From DATGSL01 sp964645585 (GTDB lineage: Bacteria > Verrucomicrobiota > Verrucomicrobiia > Opitutales > T3Sed10-336): a stretch of 43,962 nt of DNA. Positions 1 to 9,078 of this stretch are shown piece by piece. Numbering within the stretch: position 1 is the stretch's first letter; each line of letters begins with the position of its first letter. The notes beneath the pieces were generated by a model, which saw only the letters and a list, made by a program, of their open reading frames with translations, made no database searches and was not told where the DNA came from. Position numbers and translations under genes: made by a program. The stretch is taken from the NCBI GenBank assembly GCA_964645585.1, contig CAZYAN010000034.1:1-43962 (forward strand), given 5' to 3'.

Positions 1-7
1 TCCGAAT

Positions 8-2653
8 CTACAATCCTTCCCCTTCCCACTCGACTTGATCGAGCCAGGCGGCGTCGGCGCCGGACGAGACCGATCCGTCTTTAATGTAACGCCAGCGGAC
101 AGTGTGCGAACCTTCCTCGAACAGGAACGCCCGCGGCTCCCAATCCACCTCGCCTCCGATCTGCGCCTGTTTTTCGCCATCGATCAGAAATTCGAGAAAA
201 TCCCATCCAGCCTCCGACGAGACTTTCCAGCGAAACGTGAGGACCCCGGGACCTTCGACCGGAATTTCCACCCAGCTTTGCTGGTTGTGCGTGATCGGTC
301 CGCTGCGAATGGAATGATCGCCGGCAAAGCTATCGTCAGTTGCGACCGCCCAGGACTTATTTCCGCCGGTCCGCCAATCCCGCACCGGATCCTCCACGGC
401 GGTGCCGAGCAGCGAACGAATTCCAACGCGAAGAAATCGCTTTTCCGCGTCCGTGATCGGCTGCCTGTCCCGGTAGGTGACCAGCCGCCAGTCGCCATCC
501 ACGATCGCCCCCAGAATAAATTTTGGGTCGGCAATCGACTTCCACTCGACCAAATCGTCGGAAACTTCCGGCCTGTAAATGAGGTCGCGGATTTCCACCG
601 ATTGCAGGAGGGCGATAGTCAGATAGTCCTCGACGGTTTCTTCAATGAGCAGCGGGCGGATGGCCGGCATCGGGAGTTCACCCCGATCCGGTTGCAACGG
701 ATCGAGCCCAAAGGCGTACCTGTGCCAGTTCGGAATCCCCGCACCGCCAGGATCGTCCAAGATTCCACGCTCCCCTGGCGGCAGCTCCGATTGCGCCAGC
801 CATTGCGAATAGCTCGACGGCGCGCGCGGCTCAGCCGGCGTCCACACAACTTGATCGAGCCATCCGGCATCGACGCCCTGCGAAACCGAAAAATCTTTGG
901 AATACCGCCAGCGAAGAGTGTGAACGCCGGTTGGCAGGAAGTGCGTCGATTGCGCCCAGTCGGTCTGGCCGGAAATGCGAAGTTGCTCTTCGCCATTGAT
1001 CGTGAATTGAACAAAGTCGAAGCTCTCCTCCGATGAGATTCGCCACCAGAACGAGAGGTTGGCGGGACCGGACACAGTTGTTTCCAGCCAGCTTTCCTCC
1101 TGATCGTCAATGGGGCCGCTCCGAGCGGAAAATCCGCCGCTGTCGAAGCCGGCGCCGCCCGCGAACCAAGGAGCATCGCCGCCGGTCACCCATTCCCAAT
1201 CCGGCTGGCCGACCGCCTCGCCGATGGTGACGTCGGTGCGCTGACGGTAAGCCGCGACCGCCTGCTTCGTTTCTCGGAGTGTCCGCACGTTGTCCGCGAG
1301 CGTCGGATGCCCGGTCGGCACGCCGGCATGCTCGATCTCCGGATTCGAATAATGCCCCACTTGTATATGCGCAAGCCGGTCGTCGAAAAAGTTTCCCGCG
1401 GCGTACGTCATCACCGAGCAATAGCGACGCGCGTCCGTCCCGACCCAGCGCCAGCCCGCCGAGTAAGGAAAAAGTCCGGGCCCTGGCTGAACGTTTTGCT
1501 CGCGATGATGATGGAGGCCGAGATTGTGCCCGAGCTCATGCGCATGAGTAAACGTCGCTCCGGCCTGTTGAACCCGCACCAGGTTGAAGCCCCATTCAGG
1601 CATTCCCGCCGCCGCGTTCAAGACCCAGCCAAGTCCGCCGGTATCTTGAGTGAACGTCATCATTGTCACCAAATCCGCACCGTGGAAATCGCGCAGATCG
1701 TGAACTTCATCGAGAAAGCCCGCGATCGGAAATCCCTCCCAAACCGGCCCGAACGGCTGAAATTCCGCCGACGACGTCAGGCGGATCAGATCCGCGCGGG
1801 AATCGCCGGTTTCGGTATAGGCGACTTCCTCGGCATGAACCAGATTCCAGGACAGGAACGCTCCGCTGTTCTCCGCCGCCAAGTTGGCACGTGCGATCGC
1901 TTGAGCCATGACGTTGAAAATTCCCCCGCCGGATGTGTCCGCCCACTGGCGCGCGGCCGGAGTATAAACGATCATCACATCAACCGTCACCTGTTCCACC
2001 GGATCATCAAGCGGCCCCTGCGAAGGCGCCGGGTCGTGATCCTCGGAATCCGACTGCCTTTCTCTCCCAAAAGGCGGAACCGATGCTTCACAAGTTATCG
2101 CTGGCAAGTCCTCCGGTGTCGCCAACCGAAGAATGTGCTGTCCGTCACCGTCCGGCTCGATCATCCACGTCTCGCCCGCGTCCGGGAGGTAAAGGGATCC
2201 GAGACTCTTGCCGCCAGTTGTCGAGAGCAAAAGATGCCCGGGGACGGCCAGCTCCCCGCTGACATCCGCCAGGACCGTCACCGTTCCGTTGCGATTGACC
2301 GCCACATGTTTCACGCGGGCGGGCGGCTCGCGCCCCCCGGGGAGATTCAGCTTCAGCCGGTCGCCGCGGGAAAAAGCGCCGGCGCTCAGCTTTGGATTCA
2401 GCATTCCTCGATAAGTACCGCCTGACACGCCCGCGGGACGGCGTTCATCAGCATTCGAGGGCGGTTCCTCCGAGAGTAGCATAAACAGCGGTTCAGCCTC
2501 CTGGGCGGCCGTTTTTTTCACGGTTTCCGCGACGGCGGCGGCGCCGATCGTCTGAAGCAGCACAGCACCAGCAAGAACACCCATCAAGGAGCGCTCGATT
2601 GGCCGCCGCAATGCCGCGTGTGCCGATCTCGCCAGCCGGGAGAGCGAAGTCAT
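8..2653 (-). CDS. Secreted metzincin-type zinc metalloprotease with duplicated C-terminal beta module
   Basis: Predicted exported endopeptidase of 881 residues. The ATG at 2653 is preferred over an upstream TTG (2710) because it places a signal peptide (Arg-rich start, then a hydrophobic stretch ending in AVAET) at the N-terminus. Residues about 45-200 look like a propeptide. The catalytic domain (about 220-470) carries HELGHNLGLHH at 372-382, the metzincin HExxHxxGxxH zinc site, followed by a Met-turn SVMTY near residue 415. Two copies of a roughly 120-residue module follow, at about 478-605 and 757-878. They share a GG-x-W start, a RSGPI segment, SFWWR/TFRWK, HTxRWRY and a terminal WLDQV-W. 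The modules resemble beta-sandwich adhesion or carbohydrate-binding domains, which is inference. No PEP-CTERM or other anchor is visible, so the protein is probably released. The substrate is unknown. Confidence 0.85.
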   Translation of the reverse strand: MTSLSRLARSAHAALRRPIERSLMGVLAGAVLLQTIGAAAVAETVKKTAAQEAEPLFMLLSEEPPSNADERRPAGVSGGTYRGMLNPKLSAGAFSRGDRLKLNLPGGREPPARVKHVAVNRNGTVTVLADVSGELAVPGHLLLSTTGGKSLGSLYLPDAGETWMIEPDGDGQHILRLATPEDLPAITCEASVPPFGRERQSDSEDHDPAPSQGPLDDPVEQVTVDVMIVYTPAARQWADTSGGGIFNVMAQAIARANLAAENSGAFLSWNLVHAEEVAYTETGDSRADLIRLTSSAEFQPFGPVWEGFPIAGFLDEVHDLRDFHGADLVTMMTFTQDTGGLGWVLNAAAGMPEWGFNLVRVQQAGATFTHAHELGHNLGLHHHREQNVQPGPGLFPYSAGWRWVGTDARRYCSVMTYAAGNFFDDRLAHIQVGHYSNPEIEHAGVPTGHPTLADNVRTLRETKQAVAAYRQRTDVTIGEAVGQPDWEWVTGGDAPWFAGGAGFDSGGFSARSGPIDDQEESWLETTVSGPANLSFWWRISSEESFDFVQFTINGEEQLRISGQTDWAQSTHFLPTGVHTLRWRYSKDFSVSQGVDAGWLDQVVWTPAEPRAPSSYSQWLAQSELPPGERGILDDPGGAGIPNWHRYAFGLDPLQPDRGELPMPAIRPLLIEETVEDYLTIALLQSVEIRDLIYRPEVSDDLVEWKSIADPKFILGAIVDGDWRLVTYRDRQPITDAEKRFLRVGIRSLLGTAVEDPVRDWRTGGNKSWAVATDDSFAGDHSIRSGPITHNQQSWVEIPVEGPGVLTFRWKVSSEAGWDFLEFLIDGEKQAQIGGEVDWEPRAFLFEEGSHTVRWRYIKDGSVSSGADAAWLDQVEWEGEGL

Positions 2654-2868
2654 GGGGACCCAGACTACCGAATCCGCTTCGCGCGAACCATAGCGGCGAT
2701 CCTGATCCAACCGCTAGGTAAAAGGATGAGGGAGGGGTGGTTGCCAGCTGTTCGTTGCGGGTTGGCGGTTGTCAGTCGGCGCTCTTTCCATCGAGCCGGA
2801 CAACGGCTCACCTCCAAGAGGAATGCGGATCATCGTTTCCCTCCCGGTTCACTCAGCCCCTCCCCCGA

Positions 2869-2896
2869 TTGAAGATCACTGGTCTTCTGGCATAAT
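2869..2896 (+). promoter_or_regulatory. Putative sigma-70-type promoter of ileS
   Basis: TTGAAG (2869-2874) and CATAAT (2891-2896) are separated by 16 bp. This predicts transcription from about 2903 and a 5' leader of about 145 nt before ileS. The assignment is by eye only. Confidence 0.4.
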
Positions 2897-3012
2897 CCGC
2901 TCTTTGTAGATCGAAACGGTTATGGGGGATCTCCAAGACGGTCGGAATTAAAGTGTTTTGCGAGCTAAATAAGTTGATTCCAAGCACGGTTTGCTTAGGT
3001 TCTGCGTCTTTA

Positions 3013-3040
3013 CCTTCAGGGATGGCCCGAAGGATGAAGG
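3013..3040 (+). promoter_or_regulatory. Leader hairpin next to the ileS ribosome-binding site
   Basis: CCTTC (3013-3017) can pair with GAAGG (3029-3033), with an inner GGG/CCC extension and an ATGG loop. A second identical GAAGG at 3036-3040 lies 8 nt before the ATG at 3049 and is the likely Shine-Dalgarno sequence. CCTTC could pair with either copy. This is visible in the sequence; any regulatory role is inference. Confidence 0.35.
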
Positions 3041-3048
3041 CGACGAGA

Positions 3049-5829
3049 ATGGTTAAGGATCTCAAAGACACACTCAACCTCCCCAAAACCCGATTTCCGA
3101 TGCGAGCAAATCTCGTTTCGCGCGAGCCGGAACGGATTGCGCATTGGGAGAAGATCGGGCTGTACCAGTTGATCCAGCGCAAGAACGCCGGCCGGCCGGG
3201 CTACGTCCTGCACGATGGCCCACCGTTTACGAACGGCGATTTGCACATGGGCCATGTGCTGAACAAGTACCTCAAGGACTTCATCCTTCGCTACAAATCG
3301 ATGCGCGGTTTCCGCACGCCGTATGTCCCCGGCTGGGACTGTCACGGCCTCCCGATCGAGCACAAGGTCTCCCGCCAGCTCCGCGAAGAAGGCAAACAGC
3401 TCGCCGTTCCCGAACTTCGCGAAGCCTGCGCCGCGTTTTCTCAAAGTTTCATCGAGAAAATGCGGGCGACGTTTCAGCGCCTGGGTGTTCTGGCGGATTG
3501 GGAAAACGAGTACCGAACGATGGACCCGGCCTACGAAGCCGAGATTCTGCGCGCCTTCGCAAAGTTCGTCGAACGCGGCCTCGTATACCGGGCGAAGAAG
3601 CCGGTTTACTGGTCAATTCCATGCGAAACCGCGCTCGCCGAGGCGGAAATCGAGTACCGAGACCACACCTCCCCGTCGATTTGGGTTCGTTTTCCGATTG
3701 CCGATCCGAAAGCGCTCGGTCTCTCCGAGCCGGCCAGCGTCGTGATTTGGACGACCACGCCATGGACGCTGCCCGCGAATCTCGCGGTCGCGCTCCACCC
3801 GCGGCTGAATTACGCCTTCGTTGCATCCGGTGGCGAGACCTTCCTCGTTGCCGAAGCGATGGTCGAGCAATTCGCGTCCGATTGCGGACTGGAAGACGTC
3901 AGCATCGTCAAGACCGTGAGGGGCGCTGACCTCGAACATGTCGAAACAAGACACCCGTTCCTGGATCGCGCCAGTCCCATCGTCCTCGCCGAGTACGTCA
4001 CCACTGAAAGCGGCACCGGCTGCGTGCACACCGCTCCGGGGCACGGGCCGGACGACTTCCACACCGGACGCGCCTACGGACTCGAGCCGTATTGCCCGCT
4101 TGACGACCAAGGCTGCTTCGTCGACGACGGACAAATCCCGCCCGACCTCGTTGGTGTCACGGTCCTTGAAACCGATGGCAAATGTCCGGCGAACGATGCC
4201 GTTTTGCGCAAGCTGACGGAAGCCGGCGCCCTTCTCCAGCAGAAGCGGCTCCGTCACAGCTATCCCCATTGCTGGCGTTCCAAAACACCGTTGATTTTCC
4301 GTGCGATGGACCAATGGTTCGTCGCGCTCGACCAAGACGGCGTCCGCAAGCAGGCGCTCGACGAAATCGGCAAGGTGCGATGGGTTCCCGACTGGGGCGA
4401 AAACCGCATCCGGGCTGCCGTGGAAAACCGCCCGGATTGGTGCATCAGCCGCCAGCGAGCCTGGGGCGTTCCGATTCCGGTATTTTTTGACGAAGACGGA
4501 CGGGCGCTGGTCGACGCTGGTTTGATCCGGGCAATCGCGGACAAAATTGAAACCAAGGGAACGCAATTCTGGTTCGCGAACGAACCGGAAACCATTCTTG
4601 ACGGAATCGATCTTCCCGCCGAGTTCCAGGGCCGGAAACTGACGCGCGGAACCGACACGCTCGATGTCTGGATCGACTCGGGCACGAGCCACCTTGCCGT
4701 TCTGAAAAAGAACGGCGAGCTGCACTGGCCGGCCGACCTCTACCTGGAAGGCAGCGACCAGCATCGCGGCTGGTTCCAGTCGTCTCTGCTCACCTCTGTG
4801 ATTGTCGAAAACGCGGCACCGTACCGGGAGGTCCTCACGCACGGATTCATTGTCGGGGCCGACGGGCGAAAAATCAGCAAAAGCGAAGGAAAAGCGCAGA
4901 CCGCGGAATACTACGTCAACAAATTCGGTGCCGATATCATCCGTCTTTGGGTCGCGTCGATTGACTTCCGCAACGACGTGCCGATCTCCGACGAAATTCT
5001 CTCCCACGTCGCCGATTCCTACCGGACGCTCCGCAACACGCTCCGCTTCCAGATTTCCAATCTCTTTGATTTCAACGCGGAAACCGATTCGGTGCCGTAC
5101 GCGGACCTCGACGCGGTCGATCGCTGGGCTCTTCACCAGACCGCGGAGCTGGTGCGGGAAGTCACCGCGGCGTACGAAGCCATGGAATTTCACCGCGTCT
5201 ACCAGAGCCTGACGCACTTCTGCACCGTGACGCTCTCAGCCGTTTATCATGACATCCTGAAAGACCGTCTCTACACGATGGCTGCCGCCTCGCCGGCTCG
5301 CCGATCGTCGCAGACCGCGATCCACCGCATCTTCGGGGCGCTCACCCGGCTTTTGGCACCGATTTTGACCTTTACCGCGGACGAAGCTTGGGCGTACGCC
5401 GCCAGCGACGAAGATTTTCATTCCGACTCCATCCACTTGCAGGAATGGCCGGAGCCGCCGGCCGAGTGGCGCAATCCGGAACTCGATCGCGATTTCGCGG
5501 CCCTTCTCAAATTCCGCGACCGGGCGAATGATTACCTCGAAGCCTGCCGCAAAAACAAGGAAATCGGAAAATCCCTCGATGCCTCGATTACGGTCACCGG
5601 GGATCCGGACGAGCCAACGATGGCTCTGCTAAAGACTTATGAGGCGCTGCTGCCTGAACTTTTGATCGTATCTGAAGTCAAACTGGAACCGCGGGCTGCC
5701 GCGGATACAGTCGTTTCAGCCCAACATGCCGCCGGCGTGCGCTGTCCCCGATGCTGGCGCTGGGTACCAGAACTCACGAAAGTCGGGGACGATGTCGAAG
5801 TCTGCCCGCGATGTGCCGCGGCGCTTTGA
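3049..5829 (+). CDS. ileS: Isoleucyl-tRNA synthetase
   Basis: Class I aminoacyl-tRNA synthetase (926 aa) charging tRNA-Ile in the cytoplasm. The start at 3049 is chosen because the protein then begins MVKDLKDTLNLPKTRFPMR, aligning with bacterial IleRS N-termini, and a GAAGG lies 8 nt upstream. In-frame starts at 2953 (GTG), 3022 and 3034 add sequence with no family match. The HIGH motif appears as HMGH (66-69). The KMSKS motif appears as KISKS (608-612). The large insertion between them is the CP1 editing domain. The C-terminus carries two CxxC pairs (899/902 and 919/922), the zinc-binding end typical of the bacterial, mupirocin-sensitive-type enzyme. It is followed after 51 nt by the DksA-like gene on the same strand. 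Confidence 0.97.
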   Translation: MVKDLKDTLNLPKTRFPMRANLVSREPERIAHWEKIGLYQLIQRKNAGRPGYVLHDGPPFTNGDLHMGHVLNKYLKDFILRYKSMRGFRTPYVPGWDCHGLPIEHKVSRQLREEGKQLAVPELREACAAFSQSFIEKMRATFQRLGVLADWENEYRTMDPAYEAEILRAFAKFVERGLVYRAKKPVYWSIPCETALAEAEIEYRDHTSPSIWVRFPIADPKALGLSEPASVVIWTTTPWTLPANLAVALHPRLNYAFVASGGETFLVAEAMVEQFASDCGLEDVSIVKTVRGADLEHVETRHPFLDRASPIVLAEYVTTESGTGCVHTAPGHGPDDFHTGRAYGLEPYCPLDDQGCFVDDGQIPPDLVGVTVLETDGKCPANDAVLRKLTEAGALLQQKRLRHSYPHCWRSKTPLIFRAMDQWFVALDQDGVRKQALDEIGKVRWVPDWGENRIRAAVENRPDWCISRQRAWGVPIPVFFDEDGRALVDAGLIRAIADKIETKGTQFWFANEPETILDGIDLPAEFQGRKLTRGTDTLDVWIDSGTSHLAVLKKNGELHWPADLYLEGSDQHRGWFQSSLLTSVIVENAAPYREVLTHGFIVGADGRKISKSEGKAQTAEYYVNKFGADIIRLWVASIDFRNDVPISDEILSHVADSYRTLRNTLRFQISNLFDFNAETDSVPYADLDAVDRWALHQTAELVREVTAAYEAMEFHRVYQSLTHFCTVTLSAVYHDILKDRLYTMAAASPARRSSQTAIHRIFGALTRLLAPILTFTADEAWAYAASDEDFHSDSIHLQEWPEPPAEWRNPELDRDFAALLKFRDRANDYLEACRKNKEIGKSLDASITVTGDPDEPTMALLKTYEALLPELLIVSEVKLEPRAAADTVVSAQHAAGVRCPRCWRWVPELTKVGDDVEVCPRCAAAL

Positions 5830-5880
5830 TTTCTAACGTATCACCCGTAAATAATATCCTTCCCAAATCACCAAACTGCC

Positions 5881-7272
5881 ATGGCGACAAAAGTGCAAAG
5901 TTCCGCAAAACGTACCCCTGCAAAAAAGAAGGAAACAAAAAAGACCGCGGCATTACCAAAGACCGCTCAAACGGTAAAGGCGACCGGGGCCGCAAAGAAA
6001 ATTTCGACCGCCGCAAAACCGAAAGCGGCGAAAACCGACAGCACCAAAGAGTCTGCGCCGCGCAAAAAGGCGGCGACAGCTAAAACAGCTTTAACTTCAG
6101 CCAAGCCGTCAGCGGCCGGGAAATCCGCCGGCGGCGCGGACAAACGCAAAAAATCATCTGTGAAATCACCCGAAAACATCAGCAGCAAGAACAAGAGCAG
6201 GAACCAGACAGCAACGAAAACCAAGGCCGCGGCCAAAGTGAAGACGGCCGCTAAGGCGACGTCCTCCGCAAAGACATCGACACCGAAGGCCGCAGCCAAA
6301 AAGGCCAAGAAGCCGACAGCCTCGTCAACTCAAACGGCAACCGCCGATGCGACCGCGAAAAGAACAGCCAAGGCAGTCCGTGCCGGAAAGACCGTTGCCG
6401 CGCGGCGAGCTGAGGAGGCACGGCCGGCCGCGAAAAAGGAAACCGAGGCTGTGACGCCAGGAGCCGCAACCCCTCAGAAAGAACCGTCCGAGGCCGCCAA
6501 GAAGGTGGCGCGCACGCTGATCCGTCGCAAAGCGGCTAAAGCCAGCGCCAGTGAACCCCGCAAAGCCAAGCCCGCCCGGCCGATCGCGTTCACGCTCGAT
6601 GAGGCGCTCGAAATCGCCAAGACGAAATCACAGTCGGACGAGACCTCCACGCCCAAGGGCAACGGAAGCGGCACCAAAACGAATCACGAAGTCCCCGTTC
6701 GGAAAACAGAGATTCTCGACGATGTTAAGCAGGAAAACCGCGTTCTCGGCGCCGCGTCGATTTCCGATATCCTTGGCTACAACCCGAATTCCGGACCGAA
6801 ACGAGAGGAAAAGGACGACATCCCGGCGAAGTACCAGCGGTATTACAAGCTTCTGGTTGAGCTTCGCAACCATGTCCTTACCGGACTCGACACGCATACG
6901 AAGGAGACGCTTAAACGCTCGTCAAAGGAGGACAGCGGCAACCTGTCCGCCTACAGTCAGCATATGGCCGACGCGGGCACCGATACCTTTGACCGCGATT
7001 TCGCGCTCAGTCTCGTCTCATCGGAGCAGGATGCTCTTTTTGAAATCGAGGATGCGATCCGGCGTATGAAACAGGGCACGTACGGCATTTGCGAAATTAC
7101 GGGCAAACCGATCAAGAAGGAACGTTTGCTCGCCGTGCCGTTCGCCAAGTACTCGGTTGAAGGACAGGTCGAGTACGAGCGCACGAATCGGAAAAGCGCC
7201 TACCGAGGCGGCGCCTTCAGCGAAAGCACCGAGGACGGCGTTAAGTTCATGGACGACGACTCGGATGAGTAA
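5881..7272 (+). CDS. DksA/TraR-like protein with long Lys/Ala-rich (histone H1-like) N-terminus and degenerate zinc finger
   Basis: A 463-aa protein. About the first 225 residues are almost only Lys, Ala, Thr, Ser and Pro, as in histone H1 C-terminal tails, and suggest non-specific nucleic-acid binding. A linker to about residue 310 leads to a DksA/TraR-type domain: a predicted coiled coil (from about 316) with an acid-rich turn (DAGTDTFDRDFAL), then the region where the C4 zinc finger should be (from 401). That region reads YGICEITGKPIKKERLLAVPF and then KYSVEGQ. Only the first of the four expected cysteines (C404) remains. The family normally binds the RNA polymerase secondary channel. Whether this protein does so without zinc is unknown. 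No Shine-Dalgarno sequence is evident at the ATG. Confidence 0.8.
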   Translation: MATKVQSSAKRTPAKKKETKKTAALPKTAQTVKATGAAKKISTAAKPKAAKTDSTKESAPRKKAATAKTALTSAKPSAAGKSAGGADKRKKSSVKSPENISSKNKSRNQTATKTKAAAKVKTAAKATSSAKTSTPKAAAKKAKKPTASSTQTATADATAKRTAKAVRAGKTVAARRAEEARPAAKKETEAVTPGAATPQKEPSEAAKKVARTLIRRKAAKASASEPRKAKPARPIAFTLDEALEIAKTKSQSDETSTPKGNGSGTKTNHEVPVRKTEILDDVKQENRVLGAASISDILGYNPNSGPKREEKDDIPAKYQRYYKLLVELRNHVLTGLDTHTKETLKRSSKEDSGNLSAYSQHMADAGTDTFDRDFALSLVSSEQDALFEIEDAIRRMKQGTYGICEITGKPIKKERLLAVPFAKYSVEGQVEYERTNRKSAYRGGAFSESTEDGVKFMDDDSDE

Positions 7273-7291
7273 GGAGGCGGGGGCAGATAGT

Positions 7292-7427
7292 GGTTATTGG
7301 TTATTTGTTATTTAGTTATTGGTTTATTTCGTCACTGCTGACGTGAAACGCCGCAAGAATGGGAAACAAGCCTCCAGCCTGTCCAGAAGTCACGAATAAC
7401 CGATAACTAATAACTGATAACTAAAAC
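7292..7427. repeat. Inverted pair of 7-bp-periodic repeat arrays upstream of lspA
   Basis: The left arm (7292-7330) reads as heptads GGTTATT, GGTTATT, TGTTATT, then TAGTTATT and a decayed copy. The right arm (7393-7427) reads GAATAAC, CGATAAC, TAATAAC, TGATAAC, TAAAACC, which is the reverse complement type. About 60 bp of unrelated sequence separates them. Together they could form a long imperfect hairpin in the gap between the DksA-like gene and lspA. Confidence 0.7.
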
Positions 7428-7436
7428 CGACAACCC

Positions 7437-8039
7437 ATGAACTACTCGGCCTACGCGCTCTCCAAGAGCCCGATTCAGCTCAGAATTTACGCCCGGTTCA
7501 TGCGGATCGCCCGATATAAGTGGCTGCTGCTTCTGGCCACCGTGATCTTCGTGAGCGATCAGCTCTCGAAGGAGTGGATCATCCACAATCTCCCGCTCGG
7601 CGCCTACTACCCGGAAGGCACCCCGGGCGCGACCGCCGGTTACGAAAGCATCGTCCTGATACCGGGCTTTTTTCACATCGTTCACCTCGGAAATACCGGG
7701 GCCGCCTGGGGAATCTTTGAAGGGATGAGTTTTTGGCTGAGCCTTCTCGCCATCGTGGCGCTCGCCGCCATCTTCATTTTTCGCAAGCGCCTGCATCTCG
7801 ACCTCCTCCCTGTCCAAATCAGCTTTGGCCTCCTTTGCGGAGGCATCGCGGGAAACCTGATTGATCGCATGCGCCACGGCTACGTCGTCGACTTCCTCGA
7901 CTTTCACTTCGGCTCATACGCCTGGCCCGCGTTCAACATCGCTGACGCCGGCATCTGTGTCGGCGTGGGGATTTACCTGCTGTTCTCGTTCATTCGTCCC
8001 GAGGCGCTCGAAAAAAAAGAGGAAGATACCGCGGCCTAA
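7437..8039 (+). CDS. lspA: Lipoprotein signal peptidase (signal peptidase II)
   Basis: Inner-membrane aspartyl protease that cleaves the signal peptide from lipidated prolipoproteins (200 aa). Four hydrophobic segments are visible. Conserved blocks include DQLSK (41-45), NTGAAWG (86-92), GGIAGNLIDR (135-144), VVDFLDF (150-156) and WPAFNIAD (163-170). The catalytic aspartates are expected at D152 and D170. The ATG at 7437 gives a slightly long N-terminus; MRIARYKW at 7500 is a reasonable alternative start. The gene lies directly after a heptad-repeat element and 69 nt before metF. Confidence 0.95.
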   Translation: MNYSAYALSKSPIQLRIYARFMRIARYKWLLLLATVIFVSDQLSKEWIIHNLPLGAYYPEGTPGATAGYESIVLIPGFFHIVHLGNTGAAWGIFEGMSFWLSLLAIVALAAIFIFRKRLHLDLLPVQISFGLLCGGIAGNLIDRMRHGYVVDFLDFHFGSYAWPAFNIADAGICVGVGIYLLFSFIRPEALEKKEEDTAA

Positions 8040-8108
8040 CATCCTCGGATTCCCGAAGCGGCTGCAGACGATTTCAACCTTTACTGATCAACATATCGGG
8101 ATACTTTG

Positions 8109-9044
8109 ATGGGAATGACTGAAAACGGCACGATTTCCCATCTTCTCGCCACACGCAAACCGATCCGCTCGGTCGAATTTTTTCCGCCGCGCGACGAACC
8201 GGGCTGGGAGCAGTTTTGCGCGACCGCGAAAGAGCTGGTCGCAATCGAACCCGATTTCGTGTCGATCACCTACGGTGCCGGCGGAAGCACGCGCTCCCGC
8301 ACCGCGCGAGCGGCGCGATTCCTCAAAGACGAGCTCAAATTGCTCGTGATGCCTCACTTAACCTGCGTCGGCGCGACCCGCGATGAGATCCGCGGCGTGG
8401 TCGATGAATTTTACCGCGACGGATTCCGCAACATCATGGCGCTCCGAGGCGATCCTCCCCAAGGAGAAACCGAATTCGTGCCCGTTCGCGACGGTCTGCG
8501 CTTCGGCGCCGATCTGGTTGGACTGCTGAACGAGGCTTATCCTGACATCTGCGTCGGAGTCGGGGGATATCCGGAGAAACATCCGGAAGCGCCCGACATG
8601 GAAACCGACATCCGGAATCTGAAAGCCAAGGTCGACCGGGGCGCGGATTTCGTCACGACACAGCTCTTTTTCGACAACAGCGACTATTTCGCATTCGTCG
8701 AGCGCTGTCGGCAGGCCGGAATTTCTGTTCCCATCGTTCCGGGAATCATGCCGGTCCTCTCCTACAAACAAATTCGCCGTTTCACCGAAATGTGCGGCGC
8801 CCGGCTTCCGGCCCCTCTGCTTCAGAAATTGCAAGCCGCCCAGGATGATCCCGAACAAGTCCAGGCGATCGGCATCGAATGGGCAGCGAATCAAATCGCC
8901 GGTCTCGTCCAAGGCGGCGCCCCGGGCTACCACCTTTATATTCTCAATCGTTCCGGCCCCGCTCTCGCGCTTGTCGACCGAATCCGCGCCGTGCGGGCGC
9001 GGCACGAAGACCGCACTTCGTCCCCCCTCTCAGGACAAACATAA
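8109..9044 (+). CDS. metF: Methylenetetrahydrofolate reductase
   Basis: Flavoprotein reducing 5,10-methylene-THF to 5-methyl-THF for methionine synthesis (311 aa). MetF landmarks are SVEFFPPR at the first beta strand (with the conserved Glu), SITYGAGGSTRS, HLTCVGAT, NIMALRGDPP, GGYPEKHPEA and FVTTQLFFDN. These cover the FAD-binding TIM barrel from end to end, and the length is typical of bacterial MetF. A TTG at 8106 lies directly before the ATG at 8109, and another ATG lies at 8115. No methionine synthase gene is in the window. Confidence 0.95.
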   Translation: MGMTENGTISHLLATRKPIRSVEFFPPRDEPGWEQFCATAKELVAIEPDFVSITYGAGGSTRSRTARAARFLKDELKLLVMPHLTCVGATRDEIRGVVDEFYRDGFRNIMALRGDPPQGETEFVPVRDGLRFGADLVGLLNEAYPDICVGVGGYPEKHPEAPDMETDIRNLKAKVDRGADFVTTQLFFDNSDYFAFVERCRQAGISVPIVPGIMPVLSYKQIRRFTEMCGARLPAPLLQKLQAAQDDPEQVQAIGIEWAANQIAGLVQGGAPGYHLYILNRSGPALALVDRIRAVRARHEDRTSSPLSGQT

Positions 9045-9078
9045 AACTGAAGCAAAGTCCTCCGGGGGATACAGAGCA

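Larger units (their letters stand above)
2654..3048. other. Intergenic region between the divergent protease gene and ileS
   Basis: A 395-base non-coding stretch. It holds a 6-bp stem hairpin (GAGCCG/CGGCTC, 2793-2809), a loosely 7-periodic GTTG-rich segment (2739-2773), a plausible promoter for ileS (2869-2896) and a hairpin just before the ileS start (3013-3033). No T-box motifs (AGGGTGG or a tRNA-acceptor-binding bulge) were found. No ORF here looks coding. Confidence 0.6.

Noticed and set aside
2654..3048. T-box riboswitch upstream of ileS
   Set aside because: No AG bulge, specifier loop or AGGGTGG antiterminator motif was found, and T-boxes are not expected in this phylum.
3613..5217. 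Long minus-strand ORF (534 aa) opposite ileS, and similar long ORFs opposite aspS (14630-16018), proX (17045-18493) and the giant gene (38443-39810)
   Set aside because: High-GC codon bias leaves the opposite strand open. The translations are Arg/Pro/Gly-rich without domains, and the sense genes are unambiguous.
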